Positions 13,001-25,484 of a stretch of 64,000 bases of DNA are shown piece by piece. The notes beneath the pieces were generated by a model, which made no database searches, was not told the DNA's origin, and was given only the letters and a program-made list of their open reading frames with translations. Made by a program: the position numbers and the translations under genes. The DNA lies in NCBI RefSeq assembly GCF_023856365.1, contig NC_064542.1, positions 13,864,863-13,928,862 on the forward strand, written 5' to 3'. Each line of letters starts with the position of its first letter. The stretch's first letter is position 1. Source of the DNA: Brienomyrus brachyistius. Its lineage: Eukaryota; Chordata; Actinopteri; Osteoglossiformes; Mormyridae.

Positions 13001-14580
13001 AAATAAGCCCCACCAGGGGGCGTGCTACCACACTAGCAGCCTTTCTTTTAGCTTCTTGTCATCCATGTTTTTAAAATCTCACATCCAAATTGCAGGATAA
13101 ACCTTTTAGTGATACGTGTAGCAGTTAAAAGCAGTATACATTAAACTGGAATGCCACATTACTACGCATGCTTGCAGTAGACAGCCGATCAAAGATGTAG
13201 GTTCTGTAGGTTGCTGGTTTCAGTCCCAGGAGGGCCCTGTTGTAGTAACACTGAGAAAGAACTTAATGTAAGTTGTGTTAGTAAAACAACCAGCTGTGTT
13301 TGAATAAAAGCATCAGCTAAAAGGGTAGGCATAAGGGCTGCAATAGAGATTCATCTCCCTGATGCCTAAGGCCATTGTTGGCATGTTATCCATCTGACAT
13401 CATAGTAGCCTGAGGGAAGAATACGTCTGTAGCATCAACAAAGAGCTTATTGCTCTGATGGGGGTTTAGAGTCTGTGACTTTACCGCAGTGGGTAGGACA
13501 TGCCAGTCCCTGGGATTTCAGTGGAAACACTCTCGTCTTCCTTAATTCCACATAAACTAGTAGTCCTGCACTTAATCACCATATCCATCAATAGAGAGGA
13601 TTCCTTCCATGTCTTATAGAGCACTAGAGTGACAAAGTCTATTTGGTCATATACTGTATAGGGCTTATCTCGAACATTCCCAAAGCCATGAAGACTTAAG
13701 GATTGGAGAAACCCTTTTACTGCAGTCAGTTTTTCCTGTAGTCAGTAGCCCTTCAGGTCTCCGTAGGGAACAGATGTGGGTCTTTTTTTTCCCAGATTGA
13801 TGCTGCCCAGCGAAACGATCACTGCAGGTGCTCCTGACTCTAGATGAGTTTTGCCAGACGCTCACTGATCAATAATGTGCACTGTGAGCGCAGTCGGTTT
13901 CAGCAGAATGAACAGTCCTCCAAAGGAACAGGGCAGGAATGCTTCACGGCTTTTGACATATGTGTTATTGGATTCTACCCCCCCCCCCCCCCACCCCCTT
14001 CAGGTTTTGCCAAGGGGTTTCTGTCCGGTGTCCAATTTCACACTTGGGGGAGCTGGAGTGGAGACAAGGTCAGGGCTGAGTCAACACTGGCTGTATGCTC
14101 CTACCGATGCCCAGGAAAAGCAAAGGAGACATATTTCACCCTCATATGTGCGCCGTTACTTTTGAGGGATGTTCTTAAGGTCGTTTGTGCCTTCCCAGAA
14201 TTACTGGCCTCTTTGCTCTATGCCCTAATAATCCAACCCCCCCAAAGCATTTTAATGCAGGGTTATCAGTCGTGTTGGTTTACAGACCTCAGTACTCGAG
14301 AGACCCCCATGCCATCACTTATGACTGGTGGCTTTGCTGCATATGTGGGCTTATGAATGAGGGAGAGCTGAAGATGTCGTGGTGAAGCATAAAAATCACC
14401 CACCCCGAGCTCTTACTGTTCATACCGCACTCTCACGCATAGCCATGCAACGGGCGTATTGATTCTCTGATGCTATGGAATGCTGAAGTGAAAGTGATTA
14501 ATTGTCGTCATTGACACCCCACAGCACAACAGCAAAATGCGTCCTCTGCATTTGTAACATCATGACATAGCAGTGGGCAG
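7047..14580. other. intergenic region between ankrd46 and mamld1 (left part)
   Basis: No exon could be supported. The stretch holds homopolymer runs (poly-G near 7930 and 9567, poly-C near 13980) and short SINE-like fragments with tRNA B-box-like words near 12935 and 13205. A LINE-tail-like word, TTTTATTGATCC, lies near 8500. Long frames here (for example 8953-9357 minus, 11159-11578 minus and 13844-14356) have no splice support, no domain and low-complexity proteins. Confidence 0.5.
13190..13330 (+). repeat. tRNA-derived SINE fragment
   Basis: Contains GGTTGCTGGTTTCAGTCCCA, which resembles a tRNA B box (GGTTCRANYCC), followed by a tail ending in a TAAAAGCATCAGCTAAAAGG-type teleost SINE end. 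It is degenerate and its ends are approximate. Confidence 0.45.
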
Positions 14581-14745
14581 CAGAGTTGGGTAATTCAGGT
14601 CTAGAGAGTAAAAGTCCAGACCGGGATTTTGTTTCAACCAACCAGTTTAGTACTGTGTGACTGTGACTCTTTATGCTCAACCAGTTGGTTGAAACAAAAT
14701 CCTGGTCTGGACTTTTACTCTCTGGACCTGTATTACCCAGCTCTG
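14581..14745. mobile_element. palindromic MITE, copy 1
   Basis: Two arms of about 65 bp (14581-14645 and 14681-14745) are inverted complements with only a handful of mismatches, separated by about 35 bp. The outer ends read CAGAGTTGGGTAAT and its complement ATTACCCAGCTCTG. The inner words are GATTTTGTTTCAACCAAC and GTTGGTTGAAACAAAATC. Such a fold-back, coding-free unit is a miniature inverted-repeat element. A second, more degraded copy sits at 59597-59712. Confidence 0.85.
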
Positions 14746-15847
14746 GTGGGCAGCTATTATTCAATCCCCAGAGAGTAGGTGCATAGAGGTGGTACCTTAC
14801 CAATCAGATATTTTAACCACCAGTTTTCTGATCCCACGCACACTTCCTTAACCATTAGGCCACCAATGCTCTGAAGAGAATTACAACCCCACTGCATGAT
14901 CTTCAGCAAGTGAGCAACCAGGAATTATGGCACTTGATGTGTAACCAAGAACCCTTTTCAGTCTAATTTGCCCGGCGTATCGTGAGCATGTTGCGAATGG
15001 CGTCGCAAAGGAAATTCAGTCAGCTAGTGTTTGAAAAACTGAATGCTTTCTCTCTCTCTCGCATTCAGGATGTAGACTCTATACACATACCACACTCTTT
15101 TGGACTGAATTATTTTTTTACAAGAAAAAGGAAGCTGTTGTGCTAGACATAGACTTCTAACCCTAATGGCATCACTACTATTCGATGAATAAGCAAGGTC
15201 CATAACCTGGAATGCTTAAATAAAATTCATAAGCTGTTTACTCTGTGCTTAACTCTGTTTTGAATGTTGTGTCTGAAGATTTTTGAGTGCTTCTCGGTCT
15301 GACTGTCCCAGACGGCTGTCTGAGTCTCACTGGTCTCTGTAGTATCTTAAGTAGCTAGAATTTAATGTCCACAGCAGAATGATCACTCTCATGTTTCCTT
15401 GGCTGTCTGGAATAGTGGCAAACATGACATCGTGACATGATGATCATAGATGGACTTTAGGCAGAAATTTCTCAAACTGCACAAGGATTTCTCCTACTCT
15501 GTCAGCTGAGATGGGAATGCTTTAAAGTCGCGCTGAATTTCTGCCGGAAAATGGAAGAGTACTCAGTTCTCAAGCAGCATCCTGGACAAAAAATATTTAT
15601 TGTGTTGAATTGTTCGGCAGCTTTTTTGAACTGACAAACCTGTAATTACCTGTAATAAATGTTGCACAAATTCCTTTTATCAATTTGTTTGTCCTCCTGC
15701 GCCAAGATTCAATCCTTGCGAGATTGTTCTGCATGCTGATTTTCTGTCCTTTTCCATTGTTTGTTTGTATGTCAATCCGTATTCTGTCAGCAGAATTATA
15801 TTACTCATGAACTAGCAAGAAGCCAGAAGTCTATTGGAATACTAAAT
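14746..15847. other. intergenic, no gene seen
   Basis: Mostly unique AT-rich sequence between the palindromic MITE and the 37-bp minisatellite. No repeat, RNA gene or exon was recognised. Confidence 0.45.
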
Positions 15848-16494
15848 GGATCAACCAAACATCACCCGGTATTCCTCTATGCACGGATCAACCAAACATC
15901 ACCCGGTATTCCTCTGCGCACAGATCAACCAAACATCACCCGGTATTCCTCTATGCACGGATCAACCAAACATCACCCGGTATTCCTCTGCGCACAGATC
16001 AACCAAACATCACCCGGTATTCCTCTGCGCGCACATCAACCAAACATCACCCGGTATTCCTCTGCGCGCACATCAACCAAACATCACCCGGTATTCCTCT
16101 GCGCGCGCATCAACCAAACATCACCCGGTATTCCTCTGCGCGCACATCAACCAAACATCACCCGGTATTCCTCTGCGCGCGCATCAACCAAACATCACCC
16201 GGTATTCCTCTGCGCGCGCATCAACCAAACATCACCCGGTATTCCTCTGCGCGCGCATCAACCAAACATCACCCGGTATTCCTCTGCGCGCACATCAACC
16301 AAACATCACCCGGTATTCCTCTGCGAGCGCATCATCCAAACATCACCCGGTATTCCTCTGCGAGCGCATCAACCAAACATCACCCGGTATTCCTCTGCGA
16401 GCGCATCAACCAAACATCACCCGGTATTCCTCTGCGAGCGCATCAACCAAACATCACCCGGTATTCCTCTGCGCGCGCATCAACCAAACATACT
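15848..16494 (+). repeat. 37-bp minisatellite, 17 full units plus a partial
   Basis: The unit begins ATCAACCAAACATCACCCGG and continues TATTCCTCTGCGCGCGC. The last nine bases vary among units (TATGCACGG, TGCGCACAG, TGCGCGCAC, TGCGCGCGC, TGCGAGCGC). Because 37 leaves a remainder of 1 when divided by 3, successive units are read in successive frames. No unit contains a stop in two of the frames, giving artificial ORFs of 256 and 237 aa with a 37-residue period. These are not credible proteins. Confidence 0.95.
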
Positions 16495-18240
16495 CTGCGC
16501 ACACTCACGGTTCTCTACAGCACTTCCCTAGTAGAATCCCTACTTTCAAATGTTTTTAGACAGCAGAACTGGCCTGCATTTCTTACCTGTACGTATAATT
16601 TTATTGCTTTGAACTTGGACTACCACCCACATAGAACCAGCATCTTATAATCAATATAAATCAATTCACCTGTGCAATATCTAGGATGAACACACTACCT
16701 TTATGTCAAGAGTATATCATCAACTAAAATTTAATGTCTGATGGAGACATGAAGGAGAAATGTCTTAATTCCAGTATGCTTTTTCCATCTGTAACAGCAC
16801 AAAAAGGGATGCATTGTAAGTTTGGGTTACAAGTGGCCATTCATCCTCAAACATCATACATGCACTAACTCCGCCTGTATCGTTGAGTCTCTTGTCTTTG
16901 TGAAAACATCCATCTGTAAATTGATCTCCATGTGTTCTCCGGGCCAGAGCACAGGAGAGGTATTGATGAGTATCTGCAGAGATGAGTAGTGATACTGAAC
17001 AAACAGCCCTTCCCATTCCCACTTTCATGCTGCAAGAGTATTGAAGAAAACAGAATGATAAACCTGACCTCAGGTGATCAGCATTACTGCATTGTAATAT
17101 TACAGCTTAAGATGTTGGAACTGTATAATGGTGCCTAGTGAAGTAGTATTTGTACTGTGTTGATTGTGAATGTTATTATGTCTTAAAGTGCCTGCGAATG
17201 TAAGAATGTGTGTTTGTGTCTGCACACGTGTGTGTGTGTGTGACTGTGCATGTGTGTGTGTGAGTGAGCGTGCGTGCCTTTGCTGTAACGTGAGACACAA
17301 CAGCTCCAGGTGCAGAAGGCAGTCGCTGAGGAGGGGGCTGGCACGCACTCACTCCACAAGAGAATTAGGGCCCTTGTCTTTGTGCTGCTGCCAGAAGCCC
17401 TAATGCCCCCCCCCCCCCTTTGCCACCTGGGGGTGAGCAGCACTAGGACGGAGTTTGTTTCTAGTCTGGAACGACATGGCTGGAGTCTTTACAAGGCAAG
17501 ATCTGTGCACCTGGTCTTGCAACTGTTCACTCTTGCTTGAGGGATTCGAATGAGTGAATCTGCAGGCCCACTGCCATTGGGAATCTGCGAGGATCAGTGA
17601 GATGTTCCTCTAGTGTGACGCCTCATAGTACAATCTGGGTTATACAGGTTCCCTAAACTGCCTCTTTTCCAAAACACTCCACCAAATGGCGATTGGGCAG
17701 TATGTTTGTAAGGTAATTAGTTGATTTTGGACTATTACAAACAGATGGATGCTGTAATTGCTCATTTACTTGTACTGCTGATATTTGGTTATAATGTTTT
17801 ATTTTTTTACCTTTACTCAATTTGGTTGAATCCTGAATGAGAAATTTCTATTGTACATACACTGTACGTAGGGTGTCTGCCATACAAGCGAGCTTCCTTT
17901 TTTAATTGCATCCTCCTTTTGATTTCCAGTATATTGTATACTGTATATTCTCAGTTTCTTTCTGTTTCCATTGCACATTGACTGGGAAACGTGCGGTTAA
18001 ACAATATTGTGTTCTTTCCTCTCTAAGAAACAGATGTTAGCACCTCTTTCCTGGCGGGGAATTCCTACTGAGTTTGATTTTTAATGCCATTAATGATTTT
18101 TAACTGACTCTATCTTAAAAACATACGCAAACTGGCAACAAAACACCGAAAGATTTGGCCCTTTTAGCTAATTTTTCATACTCGATTTTAATATTGGGTC
18201 ATAATTCTCACAGTTCAGATAATTAACTGAATGCACTAGG
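16495..18240. other. intergenic region before the mamld1 promoter
   Basis: Contains a (TG)n/(CA)n tract at about 17225-17270 and a poly-C run at 17406-17418. The reverse-strand frame 16765-17028 resembles no family I recognise and may be an old repeat. No exon was supported. Confidence 0.45.
17220..17272. repeat. (TG)n microsatellite
   Basis: Imperfect TG repeat interrupted by GACTGTGCA. It drives the cysteine/valine-rich and histidine/threonine-rich false frames on the two strands. Confidence 0.85.
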
Positions 18241-18289
18241 CATTTACCGTAACCTTGGCTCGATGAAACACTACGCTGCCAAAACTCGC

Positions 18290-18640
18290 AATGGTCGAGA
18301 TAACATCCGGAACGATTTTGTTGACGCGTTTTTGTCGCTGCAGTCCTATGACGCAGTTTATCATTAACCAGGGGACCTGCCGCTCTGGTGTCCTCGGTTT
18401 GGCAGCGTTTTCTTTACACATCCACAAGAAGCGGAATGTCCCTTTAAGACTAAGCGGCGTGCAGCGGAACAGCGGCGCCTCCTCCTCCGCGATACTGCTT
18501 GGGCTATCGTCCTATAACAGAGGTTACCCCGCCTCCCCAATCAGGAAGCTGGGGAGGGCGAGCATGCAAGTGGCCGCTTTTTGTGGCGATGGATATGGAC
18601 ATTGTATCATCAGACGACCGCAGCAAGTGTGAGGATGAAC
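18290..18640 (+). promoter_or_regulatory. mamld1: GC-rich block, probable mamld1 promoter/first exon
   Basis: A local rise in G+C and CpG (GCGGCGTGCAGCGG and CGGCGCCTCC, with CCCGCCTCCCCAATC at about 18529) stands out from AT-rich flanks. It lies in the only long gene-free interval upstream of the mamld1 exon at 32223. An ATG at 18590 opens MDMDIVSSDDRSK before a possible GTGTGA donor, but that donor is in phase 2 and does not fit the phase-0 acceptor at 32223. It is therefore more likely 5'UTR or an alternative exon. Assignment to mamld1 is by position only. Confidence 0.4.
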
Positions 18641-18867
18641 TAGCCTACTTTTCACCAGAATATCGATATTGGATTGATTTTGTTGACTTTCTTTAATTGC
18701 AGGAGCCCGTCAATAATTCAGAACTTAAATTGACAGCCAAAACTTATTAATTGTTCATTTAACCGGGTTTATTTCGGCCCTGTTGCTTTAATTTCTTTGT
18801 GCAGCGATTCACATGTCGAAACAAAAGTGGATTTAAAAGCAACCTTGTTGATCAACATTCACGCAAC

Positions 18868-18915
18868 ATGCTTCTGGTTTCTCAGCGACTAGACGCACCG
18901 CGCATGGAACCACTA
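18868..18915 (+). CDS. candidate upstream mamld1 coding exon (tentative)
   Basis: Two in-frame ATGs (18868 and 18904, the second in a GCGCATGG context) are followed by a strong GTAAGT donor at 18916. The reading frame leaves the exon in phase 0, as the acceptor at 32222/32223 requires, so it could add a short N-terminus (MLLVSQRLDAPRMEPL). It does not resemble the N-terminus of human MAMLD1 as I recall it. This is speculative, and a non-coding role is equally possible. Confidence 0.2.
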
Positions 18916-21900
18916 GTAAGTTAATGGGTTTGTAATTATCGACAGTGCTGCCTATGATTGCGCATGGGTGGGACTAATTTAAATATTATAATATACACAC
19001 ATCTTAAGTAAATCGTATTACCAGATTCGTGTATAGGTGCGCTGGTCTACATTGAATTAAGTTTTTAATTGGAGAAACCAGGTATCACTTACAAGCTCGT
19101 TTGCGGCAAACTTATTGCATAGTAGGGGCACCATGCAATCCCCCCCCCAGTCGGTTGCTGGTTTTCAAAATATAGTTGAAAGATATTTTTATACTTTACT
19201 GACACAATGCAAAACCACGTTGCATTTAAAGTTAACAGGAGTATTACAGCGAGAAATGAATCGTAACCCTTCCTCACGCTTTACACCCGATCAGTGAAGT
19301 TGCGTTCTGTGAGTCTGTATTTGCAGTAAACTACATTTAATGTATAAGCCATATAGACCTATGCACACTCTGCGTTTCAAGCGGGGGTGTATTTTCAGTA
19401 ACGAGTGGGTACAGCTTCTGTATTCAAATATACTCCTAGTGTGTCCCATTATGTATAGTCTGTTTCAAAGTCCTGCAAAACGAGCGAATGCTTGTAGGCA
19501 AAGTTCTTCATAGCTATGTCAATTCCATGGCGAGAATAGAGCAAGATGAGTTAACAGTTGCTAATGCAGAATCTAAACCGTTTTACAACAACATTTTGGG
19601 TCCACTGTCGTCAATCACCGGAACAAAAGACCGGATTAAATAATGTGTCGGCGGTTTATTTAATACTTGCAATAATCATGATATCGATGCTTGTAATCAT
19701 GCATATGGAAGCGTGATCTAAGTTTTGTGGATTGGTGATAAGAGACCGTGGCTGACACGAGGAAATGAGACCGGATGGTTTGTTTAGGATTAATGCAGGC
19801 TGCAAGGATGCGTAATAGGATTAACTAGATGGCAAAGGCCCATTTTCAAGCCCCCGCCTCTAAGAAGGGACTGCACCTAACTCTTAATGAATGGTCTGTT
19901 GTACTATTTAGTATGATCATTAAAACGGTCGCAATAAAAATGTCAGAAAGCGTGAATTGTGCCAATAGATACAAGCGATGTGTACGTATTAAAACATGTT
20001 GCAGCGATCTGCCTTACCGATCGATTATCAAGACCAATTAGGCAAACAGCGAAATAAGACTGGTCCATCAGGTGTGATATATTGTCTGTACTAGCCCTTT
20101 GTTTTGACATGGATTGGCTGTAATACACTGACGGAGCTAACGTTTTCATTCGCGTTGTTTCTATTCTTTTTGGTTTAATACTTTCCCATTGCACCTGGTA
20201 TCTTGCTAAAAACACCTTGCGTGTTTTGTATCGGATTCGTATGTAAAGACAATTTGCTGCAGCTCAAAGTCTAATTGTGATTAAAGGCACTGCGGCAACA
20301 AATAATGTGATCGTGCAGTGTAAAAAAAAAACTGTTTTCCATCATTAGAATTTGAGTATTTTAGTGGAAATATATTGCAGGGTTAAAGTTCTGGAGCTAG
20401 TAGCTGACCGCGGAATGCGAGGAATAGATGAAGAATGTAGCCATGTGATGAATTTGCTTCAGGAATGCTACCGTTCTTAAGCTTGCACAATGACAAGCTC
20501 AACTTTGTCCTAATGCATCGTGCTAAAGACACACGAGAAACGCCAGTTTTATCACATGCAAGACTGCAGATGTGGTGTCGGCACACATATTTAACAATTA
20601 CCAATCGAGCGATAAGTTGCTGCCAACTTTCATTCATCAGTTTTTAGATAAGCGCAAGTGATCGAGTACAGCTTTACCGCGAAAACAAGCTATTGAACTT
20701 GCCAATAGTCATTCGTCTTGTCGCGTTACACTCGATCTGATCTGCACCTAAGGTCTCTATCCTGTGCTTGCTCCCAGTTTTATGAATCGCCAATTTCAAT
20801 CATCAGCCTTGATTTACAGGAGAGTAGCTAATAGATGATGTAGCTACCAGGGGCTGTATTAGTCGGGAGGAGGTATAGACGCGCAACTTTAATCATCAGA
20901 ATATGAAGCAGGTGACAGAGTAGAAACATACTCAATAAGATCTTAAACATTTCAACAGGAATATTACTGACGCAATCGCAAATTGTTTAGATGTTTCATT
21001 TATATTCGATGTGTAGCCTGGGTTTGAGGTTTCTTTCTTGGTAGAGCACTCTCAGTACATCTATTCACACAAGATTGGCGGTTAATTTCCCTTGAACTCC
21101 AACGATGTTTGTCTAAATTGGTTGCTGGCCAAATTTGTCATAAGGCTTTGAAGTCTGCGTTAAAAGAATACTCAACAGAAGGAATGCGCGATTGCTTCAG
21201 ATCTCCTATTCAATGTGCCAGTGTTTCAGTCGCGGTAACATGAGCATCTGCGGGCTTTGTCGGGGTTGGATTCCACCTCAAAGTTTAACAAAAAAAAGCG
21301 AAGAAGGGGCTACTTTGATCTAAGAGACAATCTTAAGTTATGAGATCATTTAGATTTACAAATTTGGCTAAACAGGACATGGCTCCCGCCTTGGCCATTT
21401 CGAAGCATGCATTTCAGCTTTTCCAATAAACTGCTTAGACGTTTGTATTTTGATCGTAGTAAGCTGATGTGAAACTCTCACTTTTCTGACTGAGATTGAG
21501 CTTGATGGGGGGGGGGGGGATAAAATGTGGGGCTTTTTCACTGACGAAACATATGGTGTATAGCTCAGAGGGAGAGATTGCAGGGTGGGGTATGGAGACT
21601 GTGATGGAGGGACAGAAGAGGAGGGTGGGGTGGCCTTGAACGTGTTTGTGAGGCCAGCTGTTCGCTGAAGCGGTGAGAAATGGGAAATGCTGCGCCCAGA
21701 TGGGCAGTGCCAGTCTGACAGATCAAGCCGTCCACAGTAGTTGCAGCTCCCATGGATTTTCATTCATCTACTCAGTCAACGGGTCGGTAGTTTGAACAAG
21801 AAGTTAACAGGACGCTACTCCCGCCACAACCTACAAGGCGTGGCGTAGAACTTTCGTTTATCTCTGTTAAACTGGAATTGCCAAAGTAGATTAGTAGTCC

Positions 21901-22860
21901 AGGATTTCACCAGAAGAGCAGCGTTAGCAAGTACTTCTCACTTCCTGTTTGTTCTCAATACCACAACTGATCAAGCTTTGAATGACGGCGGTGGTCACAC
22001 TCATGGTTACACAGGGAAACATTTCTTAGTGACTCAAAATGGGCAAATACTAGTAAATTTTCACTCTCACACCGTCATAATTGAAGGAAGTTGTTCTCAA
22101 AATTCCGGACACAGACATAAAAACACACGCACTTGGAGAAATCCGAAAGCCTTTGGTGGAGTCGAAGTGGTTTGAAAGGTACGCAGATAAAATGAGCAGA
22201 TGCTTAGCCTCGTGAATAATTTGGTATCTTGTTTGGCTGTTGTAAGAGAAGAGGCAGGGTACTCCATGTTATGTTTAATTCAGGTGTATGTGATTGGCGT
22301 TAATCTGGGGTGGATGGAGAGCATTTCCTTTATTTCCTCACCAGGTTTTTGGAGCTGGCTTATCTTATTTTTGTAATTGTATTTTCAGGGCTATTATAAG
22401 AAGTTAAAGAGACCTTTTCAAATTTAATTTGCTAACGGGGTGACTGCCTGTGCAGGGTTGAGTTTGCAAGTGAATATTAAAAAAACAAAAACAAGCCAGC
22501 ATCGGGAAATGGTATCCCTGCCCAGGGATCATAACAAAGAGGAGCAGGCACCAAGTTCCTCTCTGGATCTTCCCTTCTGCTTCTGATGCCAAAGCTACTT
22601 ACTGCTGGCTAAATTCTGTCTAGGTTTTTTTTCATTCTTTTGTTATTTAACTGCCTGTGTCTTTTGTGCTTGCTGAGGCCTGATGTGGTCCATCTTTATT
22701 GCCTTTTCTTCACCTTGGAAAATATAACCTTGCTAACAGATATATCCCATCATTGTCCTGTTTGTTGTACACAAGTAGTAATTATGTCATTTATCATTCA
22801 GTTAAACCATTTGCATTTCTTATGAATTTTGAAAACATTTGAACATTGTCATGTTTGACC

Positions 22861-23050
22861 GTGGGTGGTGGTGTGGCTCGGCAGGCTCTGTGCCTGTGTC
22901 CAGAAGGTTGCCAGTTCGAGCCCCGGCAGTCCCAGCTCTAGTGGTACTGATTCTGCGCTGTGACCCCCAACCTTGCTCTCACCTGCATGTGCTTCTCATG
23001 GAGAGCAACATGGGGTAGGTGAAGAGAAACACTCCAGTGTATTTGTACAT
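22861..23050 (+). repeat. tRNA-derived SINE
   Basis: The head contains an A-box-like TGGCTCGGCAGG and a B box, GTTGCCAGTTCGAGCCCCGG, spaced as in a tRNA. The body includes CTCATGGAGAGCAACATGGGG and an A-rich end. It is a polymerase III-type retroposon; the family name is not assigned. Confidence 0.7.
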
Positions 23051-25484
23051 ATACTTGTGCAAATGGAAAAGAAAGGATCATTTCACTTCACAGAAACACA
23101 TCCACATAAGAGGAGAGATTATTAAAGTTACAAAATCTACAATGTAATTGGTTTGACAAACAATTTTGATTGGTAAATAATGTTAGCAACACATTTCTAG
23201 AAAGAAGAATAGTAACTTTTGCCTTCCATTTTTTTGGAACATGGTGTCTCCTTCCTTGCAAAAGTCATAGCTAGGATGGTCATGTGAGAGGAGGCTGTCG
23301 TGTGGAGTATCTGACCACCATGCACCGTCTCACTGGTCCAACACAGAGGCCTTCAATGGAAGAACTTTCAGTGTAGTATGCATGACACTAGAACTCCTGG
23401 TTTGCATGTGTTCAAGTCTGTGTTGGGTTTTACCGTCGACCCTTGAAGTTTCAAGCATGTCTGTTCATTAATCTGGTAGAGCCCACTGTGCTTACTGGCT
23501 TCAGGCCTAGTTTTCTCCATGGTGTGTTCTGAAGCAGATTTCAAAAACTAGGCCTTAGCCCAGGCCTTGATTGATTGTAGAAGCAGTTTGTTGTAAACCA
23601 TAGTTTTACACAAGGTTGAAATGGCAACTCGGCCACATAGTCCAGGTTTAAGATGACTGTGTTTCTTTGCTATTTATGATGACATTAGTCCCTCATTGAT
23701 AAGATGACCCTGGTTTTATTCTGAATTAACCTTGCATAGCTTCTATTGTCAACTGGCGAGTGAACATGGCACTGTAAGTAGACTAGGATCCTCTAAACTG
23801 TAAGCTGTACCCTGCTTTAGGGCCTGCTATCCATAACAGTGGAGGGATTCTGAACTTCTCATTCATTTCATATATCACCCCACTTTAGTCTCTCTGATCC
23901 ATTTTGCATATATACTTGAATAAACCAAAATCAGATTGCTTGCACACACATACACCCTAGTTGGAGACAAGAATGTTGTGGAACTTTTCATCTAAATAGA
24001 CAGGATGCAATGACTCCAAGTTCATTCAGATTCATTGCCGTTATGCATATGTAATTCTTTCTGGAGGGGAATAATCTTCAGTTCAGCAGCACGAGGGCTG
24101 CCTCTCTGACCTGCTCTTGTCCCACGTTTTAAAGGAATGATGGAACAGTTATGCTGTAGCATTGAATTCTCGTATCATGGGCCAAAACCCGTCTCCTTTA
24201 GATCCCATCTGCTGGTCATGTTCTGTAGACCCCTCTGCTGGTGGGGTGTGCTACCTTTTTTCTTCTACCATGCACTGAAAATACACTGTGGGGAGATTCT
24301 GTAACATCTACACATCGCCTGGGGTGACTTTGAGTGCAGGAGGCCTGTTGGGCTAAATTTACCAGTTTTATATTTAAAGCTTTGAGAACATCCAGTGATC
24401 ACCCACCCCCATCCAGTACACCTCTGCCAGCAGCTCCATGCTGGGAGTGTGGCTGTCTTGTCAGCTCTTTGGACACCCAAGGGACGCTGTAGCTCATTGA
24501 ACAGTAACTAGGTTGCAAGCCTACCAGAGGTGAACTACAAACTTCAGGTGGTCAGATGCACAAGCACATATACTGACACAGAATGTCATACTACTGCATT
24601 CTTGCTATTTCTCTCCATCATTTGTGCTGACGGCGCCGCCAAAGCCTCCCTCAGCGTGCACAGGTCACTCAGTCGTTCGCAGTTGTCATAGTATCTTCTG
24701 GCAACAGAGTTTGAATGTGAAACTTTTTTTTTTCGAAGGCAATGCACTGCTGTTTAAATTATTCATTGGTAGAGATCTGACAAAGAACATTTTTGTGCTT
24801 TTAAACATCCATTTGCAGGCGCATATCTCTAGATTAATAAATGAATTGCATGAAAGGCTAGCAAGGAAATGCACATCATAAATGTTTTAGCGAAAGTTAT
24901 GTCTCTTCTCTTTACTGATGGACAGATTGTGGCTATAAGCAAATTAATAATCCATTGTTGTCTTGTCACAACTCCCTTAGCTGAATCTCCCAGAAAGCTT
25001 ACTGCAGCCACAAAATGAATCCTGAAATGTAATCCTCCTTTTCCTATTGCAATAAAATTAGATATACAAAAAATTGGCTAAAGGGAAGGGTAGTGTCTGA
25101 TTTCGTTGTGCTGTTTTGAGAGACCAAACAACCCTGTTTGCTATTCTAGTTTACCAACTCTGTCTCTTGTCACCTTTTAGTGGAGGTAGCAATGGATTGG
25201 AGGTAGTGTATGATGTGGACTTAGGAAAAAATGGCTACCCTCTGCCATCTTTCAAGTGTCTCGGCAATCAATGTACCGCTATCGGAGCAGTGGAGCCCAG
25301 GGGGGATGTGAACAAATCGGCTTCTCTCAGAATGTCATTCCCACATTATACTCAGTCACAGACTCACTTCACATACTCTTCATCTTCCTCTCAGTAGAAG
25401 GGAGGTCATCTTCTCCTATTGGCCAGTCGCCTTGGTAAGTGAAGGACCCCTTTTCCAGTCTAACCTTAATCGTCGCTCATCAGC

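Noticed and set aside
13844..14356. 170-aa ORF
   Set aside because: Contains a poly-C-derived proline run, no recognisable domain and no splice context; likely random.
15848..16494. CRISPR-like array
   Set aside because: Units are directly abutting without unique spacers and the genome is vertebrate.
15761..16531. 256-aa ORF over the tandem repeat
   Set aside because: It is explained fully by a stop-free 37-bp minisatellite read in rotating frames; no start context, domain or splice support.
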